Positions 51,573 through 64,000 of a stretch of DNA of 64,000 nucleotides are shown here, one piece after another. Under the pieces are notes generated by a model. That model was not told where the DNA came from, searched no databases, and worked only from the letters and a program-made list of their open reading frames with translations. A program made the translations under genes and the position numbers. The DNA comes from Zygnema circumcarinatum (taxonomy: Eukaryota > Streptophyta > Zygnematophyceae > Zygnematales > Zygnemataceae), in assembly GCA_037447605.1 (NCBI GenBank), contig CM074806.1, positions 4,398,645-4,462,644 on the forward strand, written 5' to 3'. The number at the start of each line of letters is the position of its first letter. Position 1 is the stretch's first letter.

Positions 51573-53295
51573 CTGGTGGGGACGTGGTTGGCGTTTAGAG
51601 CATGAGACATGGAAGTCATAAAAGCCATGTTGCATGTTGGGGCCTAAAGCTGTTGTTTGGTGATCGGTTGTTTGTGGGGATGATTGGTCCCAAGTTTTGA
51701 TTCATGAGAAAGTATGTCAATTGCCACCGTCCCTTCCCCTCTGTCCCTCCCCCTCCCTCTCCCTCTGCCCCTCCCCCTCCCTCTCCTTCTGCCCCTCCCC
51801 CTCCCTCTGCCCCTCCCCCTCCCTCTCCTTCTGCCCCTCCCCCTCCCTCTGCCCCTCCCCCTCCCTCTCCTTCTGCCCCTCCCCCTCCCTCTCCCTCTGC
51901 CCCTCCCTCTCCCTCTGCCCCTCCCTCTCCCTCTGCCCCTCCCCCTCCCTCTCCCTCATCCCCTCCCCCTCCCTCTTCTCGCCCTCAGCCGTCTTCCTCA
52001 GATGTTAACTAACCAAAAAACAAAGAAATAACCATGAGTAAAAAAGGAGTAATCCAATCAATGAATCAACCTCCATAGTGAAACTTAATGAAACCACGAA
52101 CCCTGAGAAAGGCACTGCGGGGTCCCAAAAAGTCATTTTCCATAAAAATAAAAACAAAATAAAGTTGCACCAGCAATGAAATTGTTTATGGTACGGTTCG
52201 TGGCAATTTTCAATGCCACCGTCAGCGAGAAACCACTAACGGAAAACCTCCGCTGATTGACTCCGGGTTTTCTGGATCCGTACAAGTTTTCACCTTTTCA
52301 GATACCGTACGGACCATTATTTTGTACACGATCTCAGCCGTTGAATCTGGCCCACAAACCAACCAGATCCCTCCGATCTCGATTTATTTGTACGGACGCA
52401 CGTACGAAATTTTTGTACAACAAAATTTCCGGCAAAAACGAGCTCCGTAGGACGGATGGGGCACGCACGGGCAGCCGTTTGTTTTTTTGTGCCCGGTCAC
52501 GTCACGCCTGATCCTCCACCAATGGGAGCGCTCTGAAGGAAACGTCTTATTACATTATTGCTCCCACACTGCAGAAAAACTTTGACTGTTTAAAAAACAT
52601 TTTATTCCGCCTTACGCCCACAAAAAATACGGAATTTGACTCAAGCCAACAATCGCCGTGAAGTAATATTAACAAAATTACTTCTCAAATTTTTTTTGTC
52701 TGCCCGGAGAAACAAGCAAGTACAGTCCCAATCCAGACGATTTATTTTTTATTTTTTAGGGTTTGGATGGGGAAGCACATTCTCTCCCCATCTTCTCCCC
52801 TCCGTCATCGTTTCCTCCTCCCTCTCTCTCCCTCCCTCCCTCTCTCTATCCCGCCCTCCCACTCTCGCTCCCCCGGCAGCCATGGCAGCATAGCTGCAGC
52901 ATCACCCGCCTCCTGTACCAGGTGACGCTCCGCCATGGCGCCAACTTGCTCCCAAGAATGCTGAGCTGATCTGCTCCATCTGCCATGGCATATCTGGTTT
53001 AGGGTTATTCATCTCCTGTCTGAGGCCAGCTATTCTCTCTGCTCGTCACGTGGCAGTAGGAGGTTCCTTCTCTGCAATCCTTTCTTGCCTTAGGAAACTT
53101 TTTAGGGTTTGCTCCTCTGTGATATCTGCCAGCTGGCGCCGGCACTGCTTGGCAGAAGAAGGAGAAGAGTAGGAGGAACGCAGAGTAAACGCAGGCACGC
53201 GCATCCGGCAGAGAGATAGCTATAGAGAGAGAGGGGGACGGAGGAGAGAAGAGAGAGGGAGAGAGTGAGGGAGGGGCAGAAGAAGAGGGGAGAAG
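51573..53295. other. Spacer and MAP kinase promoter/leader
   Basis: It holds the 3' end of INTS7, a CT minisatellite (51730-51985, separate entry), and several CGTAC/GTACGG words at 52190-52410. The 5' leader of the kinase includes a CACGTGGC G-box at about 53047. No other gene was recognised. Confidence 0.5.
51730..51985. repeat. CT-rich minisatellite 3' of INTS7
   Basis: Tandem units of about 12-36 bp are built from GCCCCTCCCCCTCCCTCTCC and shorter variants. It is open in all frames on the plus strand by composition only. Confidence 0.9.
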
Positions 53296-56252
<2,957 letters not shown>

Positions 56253-57372
56253 TGATAGGGGGGGGAGAGAGAGGGGGGGAGCGAGAGAGGCGGAGAGAGA
56301 GCGAAAGACAGAGAGAGAGAAGGGGAGAGGGGGGGGGGGGTTGGGTTCCTAGCACTGCCTCTTGAAGGGGCCTCATTCTCTGGAGTTGCACTTGCACTGT
56401 GTGGGGATGTTCCTCTAGCCAAAATTTGCAGAATCGTCTGGGCATATCTCCTTTTTTCGAGGCACTCCGTGCTCAGCTAATGGACCAACTCAGTCCTAAT
56501 GACAGAGTCCGTGTGTTCTGGGATGGGCTAGGAGTGGGAGTGGACAGGTGGGATGGGGTGAGAGAGGAGTTGCAGAGAGAGGGAGTGCAGTGGGATTGAG
56601 GTTGGGAGTGGGAGTGGAAGAATGGTAAAGATGGAGCTGGAAAGTGATCCAAAAGGCAGCGTTTGAGAGTGGTGGAGAGGGAGGGAGAAAGAACGCGCAC
56701 TTGCACGAGAGAGAGAGAGAGAGAGGGGGTGGGGAGAGAGTTTTTTGAAGCTCGTTTGCAACAATGTGACTAGCCGTTCAACTTCAATTTGTGAATGGAA
56801 GTTATCCGCTTATCCGTTGTTCGGTTTATCCGTTGTGGGCAACTTTGATGTTACTTTGGGAGATAATAATTTAATCACTTTGCCCTTACCTTGATTGACT
56901 GTGTTACGAGTCGTCGGTGGGGTCCTGTCCTGTCCATCTTCCTCTACTTATTCTCTCTCCCTCTCGCCCCCTTTTTCCCCCTCTCCCTCCCTCTCCCTCT
57001 TCTCCCTCTCCCCTTTGGCGCTGTGGACCACAGGTTGTGAAAGTATAAACAATGCTTCGAGGTGCTTCAAGCCAAACCTGGTTGGAGTCTGTAAACTTGC
57101 TAGATAGGATGTACGCGTGTCAAACCAGGATTGGTCATGTAATTACATATATTAAGGATACTCTCCATAGAGTCCCAGCAGTAGTCCAAAAAACCAGTTT
57201 GTATGATAATTTTTACTTTTTATTTTACTGAGGGTCAACTCTCAACAGAGCCCCAGCAATGGTCCAAAAAAATAAAATCCATCACAATTTTTATTAAGGA
57301 GTGGGACTGAGGGGCTACAATTGAGAATAGTAGCTTTAACGTAAAGAGTCTGAATGAGTAAAATTTGGCCCT
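56253..57372. other. Convergent spacer, no gene seen
   Basis: Contains the kinase 3' untranslated region with GA and G runs (56260-56342), a second GA run (56708-56732) and a CT-rich patch (56940-57015). Two nearby segments (57164-57200, 57236-57275) share GAGTCCCAGCA../GAGCCCCAGCA..GGTCCAAAAAA, a small local duplication. Confidence 0.5.
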
Positions 57373-58842
57373 TTATTTAGCCACAAAGGACGCCCCGCAT
57401 CCACAGGCAGATGCCGAATTAGGGTTAGCAACAACCTGCAAATTAAAAGTCAAAAAACATTGTTTAATTTCATATTCATTTACTATTAGACAAGTACTTC
57501 AAATACTTGCCCGACAATTCCCTCCCTCTTCACTTCCCTCCCGCCGGCCCCTCTCCCTCTCTCCCTCCCTCTCTCCCTCCCTCTCTCCGACGACATGATT
57601 GTATGCTCATTCCCGCACAGAACTCACTTGAAATGACGAGCGAATCAACTCCTCCGAGAAGTCAACAGTCGCTCCTTTCACAAAAGAATATGAAAGTTCG
57701 TCTACCAGCAGTTTGGCTCCATCCTTCTCAAAAACTCTGTTCAGAATTTCAATATCAAAGTGAAAGGTTAGGAAGGCAACATAAAGGCTTCCTTATCCTT
57801 TTGAAGTTCTTTGGACTTGGATCTTCGTAACCACTTCTAATCCCCTCAGACAAAAGAAATCGCTGATTCGTACTCCGCGGCTACATTGAAAGCGAAAAGA
57901 GTTTTGAAACAGGTGCACAAAACCTTAATTTATTTTTTAAACTTAAGGCAAGACACCCCTATTTTCAGCTCATCAGCTATTGGTCTTCCATGTCTAGCAC
58001 CCCCTCGCCCTTAAACTCAATTCAAAAGTAAGCGCAAAAGCAAGTTGGAATCTCACCTGTCGTCAGCCTTCGGTCTTGAGTCTAATGAAAAGGAGTATTG
58101 AAACCCAGAGCAGCCCCCTCCTTCAACGCTCAGCCGCAGAATCACAGGCTCTCCAGACGGACCCTCTTGCTGCAACTCATGAAGCCTCTGCAATTCCACA
58201 AAAAAGATCTCACCACCTTTTCGACAAGCAGAACGATGAAGCCGATTATGGGTGATCTGCCTTTTGACATAAAGTACTTTTTCTGAGTTAAAAAGGCAGG
58301 CTCCTTATTTCCTAGAGAAGAACAGTGTGAAGCTCGGCTCTGTCGCTTCATCTCCTTCTTCCCGACTCTTTCCCTTTCTCTCTTTCTCGCTCTTTCTCTC
58401 TCCCTCTCTCTCTAACTCTCTCTTCTGCCTCTTCCACACTACCACTTTTCACTACTATCTCTCGCATTCAAATGACTTTCCACACATGCATACACACAGC
58501 CCATTTTGCTTATTGAGTTGTTCAAAGCAATCTTCTCTACAGAAATCCAATGTAAAAAAGCGACAGCTGGCTCACCCGGGCACAGCTATCCGTCAGAGTC
58601 ACCCCCTCACCCTCTCCCGCTCCCTCCCTCTCCTCCTCCCCCTGTACAGCATCACTTCTCTCCGTCGCATCGCCATGCCTCCTCGCCTTTATCTCGGCCT
58701 GCACACATCGCCATGGCTGTGGCCTCCATGGAGCTTCCAGCCATGGCTGCCTTGCAGGCCCTGAAGAAACGTGAAGCCCCCTCCTTAGAGCGGCCATGGC
58801 TGCCATCATACCATCTGCGGCAAAGGAACGAGCAGCAGACAT
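57373..58842 (-). CDS. A-type iron-sulfur carrier, ISCA2-like
   Basis: Four exons, 58842-58576, 58187-58057, 57736-57628 and 57435-57373, join in frame to 189 residues. A-type carriers help assemble 4Fe-4S clusters; ISCA2-like members are mitochondrial. The domain starts at about residue 81: [28 protein letters not shown] (first Cys), [20 protein letters not shown], and the C-terminal CGCG pair in [17 protein letters not shown], giving the three conserved cysteines. The first 80 residues are Ala/Arg-rich with few acids up to about 55, as in a mitochondrial presequence. It starts 330 bp from the divergent DUF2358 gene. Confidence 0.92.
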
Positions 58843-59171
58843 GGCTGCTCAAGGGAGGTGGGGGAGAGGGAGAAAGAGAGGGAGGAGAGAGAGTGAGAGG
58901 GCGCCGCAAGGATCGGAAGAGGGAGGGAAGGGCGAGAAGGGGAGATGGAGGGAGGGACACGAGACGTAGGAAAGGATACAGGGAGGGCGAGGGAGAAACC
59001 CTAATTTGGAAGTTGAGAAGTTTCTTCGTAACTTTCACGCTTTAATGAGCCACGAAGCTTCTCCGCAGCTTCGTCCCGGCATACGAGGCGCCATGGATTT
59101 TCTTCGTATGAGCAGCTCTCCATCGAAACTTCAACTGCTGTACGGAGTCGCCAAGTGGCCTTCCCTCAGTG
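58843..59171. promoter_or_regulatory. Short divergent promoter region, ISCA2-like / DUF2358
   Basis: Only 329 bp separates the two start codons. It contains repeated CCATGGCTGC/GCCATGGC palindromic words extending into both first exons, a GA-rich stretch (58860-58990) and AACCCTAATTT at 58998. A shared bidirectional promoter is inferred from spacing alone. Confidence 0.45.
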
Positions 59172-61111
59172 ATGGCTACTGGGCTCTCTGTCAGGCCTTC
59201 AGCGCTTCTTCCCAGCAGCTCCTTCAAGCAGCCATGGCTGCCGAGGAGAGAGAGCTTCCATCTCCAACAAAAGAAAGGAAAAGAGTTAAACAAAGAAAGG
59301 ACCACAGACCCATTTATCAAAACAAGTTTTTCTCGCAGTTTGTCATCAGGATTAAGGCTCTCACTCATATCACATGCGTTAAACGAGCGACGGCAATGTG
59401 GGCTGTGTGAATTGGAAAAAAGAGAGAGCAACAATGGAAGAGCAACTTTTAAGGTTAGGTCAAGTAGGGAAGAAGCGGGGGGTGGGAGGAAGGAGGAGCT
59501 TCAAGAAGGAAAAATAATAGGATCCATGTCGACGGCAGAAGAGCAGAGGGAGCCATGGTTAGTCCGAGTGACTGTCGATGCCCTGACGGAGGGGTTGCGT
59601 CTGTTGGGCGTTGGGAGGTAATGTAGATACGAATAATCTACTGAGCTCATTAATATTAAATAATTCTGCGATTGCAATAGTATTGATCTGCTTAACCTAA
59701 TTTAATTATGTGTATGTGTCCATTATTTTCCGAAAAATATTACTAACCTATCTCTCCCCCCCCCCCCCTCCTCCCCCCCTCCTGATTTCTTTTGCATGTT
59801 GCGTAGATTGCCCGCCGTGGAGAAAGTGGCAGAAGAAGCGGTTTTTGCAGCAAATATTTTGGAGGCAATACGCGCAGATTACGAGGAAAGAGCGTATTTT
59901 CTCACTGGTGAGAGATTTTTTTTCACCTATTTCAGGTCGAATTCATTGACAAGTTTGCCCTCCATATGATCACTTCTCTGAATCTTTTTGCTGAACTTTT
60001 TGGAGTGCTTGTGTGAATGTAATGCAGGGAACATAACGGACAGCATATATGCAGAGGACTGTTATTTCGGCGATCCGACCGTTAAATTCACAGGTAACTG
60101 CGGTTCTTTTTGCTACTAAAAATGGGTCAAATCGCAACCAACTTTGCAGGTTCAGTTTTTTTTTTCTTCAGTTTTTAGCTTTCCTTTGCGTTTTGTTAAT
60201 TGAATGTATTCTGAGGAGTGAGGAAGAGTTTGTGAGTGCAGGGAGGGAGAGATGGAAAAGCAACATCCAGCTATTGGTGCCCTTCTTTTTGGAGCCTTCT
60301 ATTGAACTAAAGGACATTCAAAGGGTGTGTTAGTTATAATCCCAATCATTTCAAGAGCCTCAAAAGACTTTCAATGCGAAAAGTATTGCGAGAACAATGT
60401 TCAGTTGATTAATAAACAATGAGTAATAAAACGATGAGTAAATTTGTTAAATTAAAATTTGAGTATGGCGGTTGATAACCTTCTTTTTCAGGTCGATGAG
60501 GAGGACAGAAGCTCCCTCGTGGTTACTCAATGGAGGCTCCGGTGAGGTGGCATTATGCCCTTCACCTTTTTTTTTTTTTTTTTGTGCAAATATTAGCTTT
60601 TGATAAAGTAAAGACCTAAGTCCTCTTCTTATTATTTTTGTTCACTGTAATTTTCAGGACATATTTACGGTTCCCCTGGAGGCCTCTCATAGACATCAAC
60701 GGGTCCACCGTTCACACCCTCGATGCCTCCAAAGTCAAAGTACAAGATCCCTCAGCAGAACCCTAAAAGCCTTCATTTGTATTTTTTATTCTTTTTCCTA
60801 ACCAAACCGTTTATATGTGCGGGTGTGCAACTGGCCGTTGAGCAGACAGCCTTAAACTTCAGCTGAGACTGGTTCACTGTCCAATTGCTGTTAAGGGGCA
60901 GGGCTGTGGCCAAGTCTGACCTTACTTCTGCCCATCTCCTTCTCTCGTTTCTCCTCAATCTTTTTGTTTATTTATTTGATTTTGCCTTCATTATGTGGAG
61001 GGATGTCAGGTGGTCCGACACGTTGAGAGTTGGGAAGTTTCCGGAGTGGCAGCCATAGCCCAAATGTTCGTCCCCTCCTCAAAGGCAGTTTGGCCCCCTC
61101 GCAAGTCCTGA
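59172..61111 (+). CDS. DUF2358 family protein, probably plastid
   Basis: Seven exons, 59172-59617, 59807-59907, 60028-60093, 60242-60324, 60492-60541, 60658-60739 and 61010-61111, join to 309 residues. DUF2358 is a conserved cyanobacterial/plant family of unknown function, with an NTF2-like character. Matching segments are AANILEAIRADYEERAYFLT, SIYAEDCYFGDPTVKFTG, NIQLLVPFFLEPSIELKDI, TQWRLRTYLRFPWRPLI and VVRHVESWEVSGVAAIAQMF. The first ~100 residues are Ser/Lys/Arg-rich, consistent with a transit peptide. The start was chosen because the frame from 59172 runs unbroken to the exon 1 donor; the longer overlapping frame at 59045 leads nowhere. It converges on the GER1-like gene. Confidence 0.88.
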
Positions 61112-61620
61112 CCCATGCCATGCCATGCCATGGGGGTGGCCCTAAGCACCATGGGCTGCTTATCTCCCCACACTCAGGACGGCTCCCTGTTTTTAAAAGC
61201 ATTCATTTGGATGACAGTTTAGCTAGTGCATGTATAGCATGTCCCTCCCTCGATGTATTTAATTTCTTTGTAAAACTTCTTATGGTATTGTAAATGGGTA
61301 CGCATGTTTCCTTTACGAAAACTGTTCCATGATAGGATGCAACCCTTTTATCACATGACATGGTGATGTACATGAGTGGGCATGCTGTGAAGGTCATGAT
61401 ATCATGACAGCTGTCGAGTAGTATCATTACCTCAATCAGACAATTACAGGTAGATAAATGTCAAAATATACGATACAGCAACACCTGACACCCAAGAACT
61501 TCAAAGGAGTATCCGGCCTTTGGAAGCCCATAAGAAGATCTGAAAGCTAATCGAGCTCATAATTAGAGCAAACAGGCCCTTGGGCAATTCCGATCCTCTC
61601 TCTCACCATTTACGCCCCCC
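61112..61620. other. Convergent spacer, no gene seen
   Basis: About 500 bp of mixed sequence between two 3' ends, with a short CATGCCATGCCATGC repeat at 61114-61130. Nothing else recognised. Confidence 0.5.
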
Positions 61621-63420
61621 CTACACGTTGTAATTCTCCACATACCATTTGTAGGTCTCAGTGAGTCCATCCTTGAGAGAGATCTTGGCTTCCCATCCCA
61701 AAGCAGCAAGCTTTGCATTGTCCATAAGTTTCCTAGGTGTTCCGTCCGGCTTTGTGGAGTCCCATGTGAGCTCACCCTCGAACCCAACAACCTCCTTCAC
61801 CAACTCAGCCAATTCCTTGATAGTGACTTCCTTCCCACTGCCCATATTGAGGTGTGGTAAGTCGCTGTAGCTGTTCATCAGGAACAGGCACGCGTCTGCA
61901 ACCCACAAACATCATTTTCCCCACTCTGAAAGGTCACACCTTGCTCTGATTCATGCTGGCTGCAAATTGCCAGAGGGCCTCAACTTGACAAAACTGCCTT
62001 ATTTGTAACTTGAGTGAAAACAACCACTCTGAAAGGCAGCATCTTCCTCACCTGCCAGATCGTCCACGTGCAGAAATTCTCGGAGGGGTGAGCCAGTGCC
62101 CCAGCAAACCACCTCCTTGGCTGCATTCTTCTTAGCTTCATGGAATCTGCGGATGAGGGCCGGCAGCACATGGGAATTCTCGGGATGGAAGTTGTCGTGT
62201 GGTCCATACAAGTTGGTTGGCATGCCGGAAATGGCATCCCATCCGTACTGCAAAGGTTAACAGCAAGCAGCAAGAATTAAATAAAAAATGAAGCATCCAC
62301 TGGTAGTTGTGACTTTTGCAATCTGGACCCACAAGAGCAATTAGGCAAATAAACCAATCAAACCCACGTAGAGAAAAGTTGCAGTTGCTGAAGACTTAGC
62401 AGTGTAAAGGCAAAAGTGCTGCCAACCAGATCCAAAACGACCTCCACATTTCGGCCAAATGTAATTTTCAGAGCTAATACTTGTTAGTATTTATTAGTTC
62501 AGACCTAGAAACAATATAACGTCCCGCTTCATGAGAAAGCCTCCATTTTTTAACAGTAGACGAGGAGCGAAAATGTACGGGCGGATGGAAAGGATGGAAG
62601 GGACCTAATCTTTACAGGCCCTTAAGGAAGTTGGCTGCCTTTTGAAGCTTTTCAGACAAACAGTGCTCCAAATTCCATTTCAAACTGTTATTTTTTTTGC
62701 CACACACTGTTTGATATGCAGGAATAGGCACCAAGTCACCACTTGGTAAACTGCAGTGAAGCTCTGACATAGAGACTCACCATGCGAAACTGGTTATCCA
62801 CTACAAGAAGCAGCATTGCCGCGAATACGAGCACAAGGGGAGAGGGAGAGAGAGAGTAAGAGATGAATATAAATCCAACCGTGGGACTTCGACACACAGA
62901 CACACTGACAAGTCGGATTACCATACAGAAACGTTCTGCATCCTTTGCTCACCTGCAAGCGGTAGGCTTGACACATCTTAATCCCCGCAATCTTCGCAAT
63001 GGCATACCACTCATTGGTGGGCTCGAGCGGGCCCGTGAGAAGCGAATCCTCCGGAATCGGCTGCGGAGCAAACTTGGGGTAAATGCAGGAAGACCCGAGG
63101 AAGAGGAGCTTCTTCACGCCGAACTTGTACGCCGCATCAATCACATTCACTTGGATCTGCAAGTTGAGTCCGATGAAGTCCGCGGGATATGTGTTGTTGG
63201 CGTGGATTCCGCCGACCTTTGCTGCAGCAATAATCGCATAGTCAGGGCGCTCGCTCTCATAGAAGGCCTCTACATCCGCCTGCCGCGTGAGATCGAGCTC
63301 CTTGTGAGTGCGCGTGACGAGGTTGGTGTAGCCCTCGCTTTGCAGACGCCGCACTACGGCAGCTCCAACAAGGCCGCGGTGTCCCGCCACGTAGATCTTC
63401 GCCTCCTTCTCCATCACCAT
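61621..63420 (-). CDS. GER1: GDP-L-fucose synthase (GER1-like)
   Basis: Three exons, 63420-62953, 62247-62052 and 61895-61621, join to 312 residues, the exact length of Arabidopsis GER1. This cytosolic enzyme epimerises and reduces GDP-4-keto-6-deoxymannose to GDP-L-fucose for cell-wall and glycoprotein fucosylation. The NADP-binding [10 protein letters not shown] lies at 13-22, followed by [25 protein letters not shown], and the YxxxK pair in [12 protein letters not shown]. Then come [40 protein letters not shown] and the C-terminal [20 protein letters not shown]. The frame extends 78 codons upstream to an ATG at 63654 through a CT-rich leader; I prefer 63420 because it matches the family start. 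Confidence 0.95.
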
Positions 63421-64000
63421 GGCTGCTGCAGCTGCGCCTGCTGTTAGAGTGTTGAAGGGGAAGGATAGGGGAGCAGATGGGGAGAGAGGTCGACTGGAAG
63501 AGGATGCAGAGAGGAGATGAGGGAGAGGGTGGGAGGGGGTGGGAGAGAAGTGAGAGGAGCGCGCGAGAGAGAGAGAGCGCGAGAGAGGGAGATAGGGAGA
63601 GGAGGGTAGAGAAGGAGAGAGTAGAGAGACGAAGCAGGAGAGGAAAGCAACCATCCCTTCTGGGTCCCTCCCAGGACTTCATGGGACCGGCCATTCTATT
63701 TAACATTATAGATCCAGTCGCAGTTCCAGTTAAGCTTACAGTTGAAGTCATAGTTTCATTCCAGTCCAGTTTTTTTTCAGTTAAAGTTACAGTTAGAGTT
63801 TCAGAATTTATTTAGGGAATTTTTAAAACGAATGGCTGCTTTTACCAAACCCGTTCATACATGGTCGTCGTGCCAGATTCGCGTCTGGAACCGGTTCCGG
63901 TCTGCCCTCCAACGGCACAGAGGCGCATGGGACGCCTTGTCTTTCTCGCCCTCTACCTCTCCCTCCCTCTCGCTCTCTGTCTCTCCCTCTCTCTCTCTCT
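63421..64000. other. GER1 leader and promoter region
   Basis: GA-rich leader (63470-63655, minus-strand CT) followed by a degenerate CAGTT array (63710-63805) and a final CT-rich run at the window edge. No further gene is visible. Confidence 0.5.
63710..63805. repeat. Degenerate CAGTT quasi-repeat
   Basis: About eleven CAGT(T/C)-type words in 95 bp, spaced mainly 6 to 15 bp (CCAGTCGCAGTTCCAGTTAAG, then ACAGTTGAAG, TCCAGTCCAGTT, TCAGTTAAAG, ACAGTTAGAG). It lies about 300 bp upstream of the GER1-like ATG. CAGTTA/CAGTTG resembles MYB core sites. Function is unknown. Confidence 0.55.

Noticed and set aside
58506-59045. 179-codon plus frame overlapping the ISCA2-like first exon
   Set aside because: It is antisense to a well-supported exon, then runs into Gly/Arg/Glu repeat DNA.
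59006-59410. Alternative first exon for the DUF2358 gene
   Set aside because: The frame does not connect in phase to the exon ending at 59617; the frame from 59172 does.
63421-63654. N-terminal extension of the GER1-like protein
   Set aside because: The extra 78 residues are Ser/Leu/Pro strings from a CT-rich leader, and the family starts at the inner ATG.

Overview
This window is nuclear DNA of a photosynthetic eukaryote of the green lineage. Genes are split by short GT-AG introns. The proteins are plant-type: carotenoid isomerase, GDP-fucose synthase (GER type), an MPK3/6-like MAP kinase, plant-type flotillins, plastid DUF2358, a mTERF family, plant-size INTS7 and a Tudor-SN relic. An LCIB-type carbonic anhydrase-like gene, found in algae and not known to me from land plants, together with the very CT/GA-rich intergenic DNA, suggests a streptophyte (charophyte) alga. 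The species is an inference. I joined exons by hand: every gene called complete keeps frame across all junctions and ends in a stop.

Layout. 0-5 kb: TACG-rich spacer, an unidentified minus-strand gene end, then a minus-strand LCIB-like gene. 5-14 kb: two flotillin genes, head to head, with nearly identical exon structure. 14.5-22.5 kb: one 17-exon minus-strand gene for a surface protein with Ig-like repeats followed by a multi-pass membrane domain (TRP/FLC-like). 22.5-44 kb: a segmentally duplicated, repeat-rich block. It holds four intronless mTERF copies on the minus strand (one without a start), one complete and one truncated carotenoid isomerase, a third isomerase promoter stub, a Tudor-SN pseudogene, a 13-bp minisatellite, and a long-inverted-repeat MITE-like family. 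44-64 kb is ordinary gene-dense DNA: CDPF1-like (-), INTS7 (+), MAP kinase (+), ISCA2-like (-), DUF2358 plastid protein (+) and GER1-like (-).

How the genes relate. The block at 24-44 kb is built from a module [mTERF (-) / telobox cluster / spacer / MITE / CRTISO promoter and gene (+)] copied at a spacing of about 5.5 kb, then rearranged. The ISCA2 and DUF2358 genes start 330 bp apart and may share a promoter. CRTISO/CDPF1, MAPK/ISCA2 and DUF2358/GER1 are convergent pairs. Low-complexity CT/GA tracts fill introns and leaders throughout and create many spurious open frames. The two 10-base N runs (11422, 34825) sit in such tracts.
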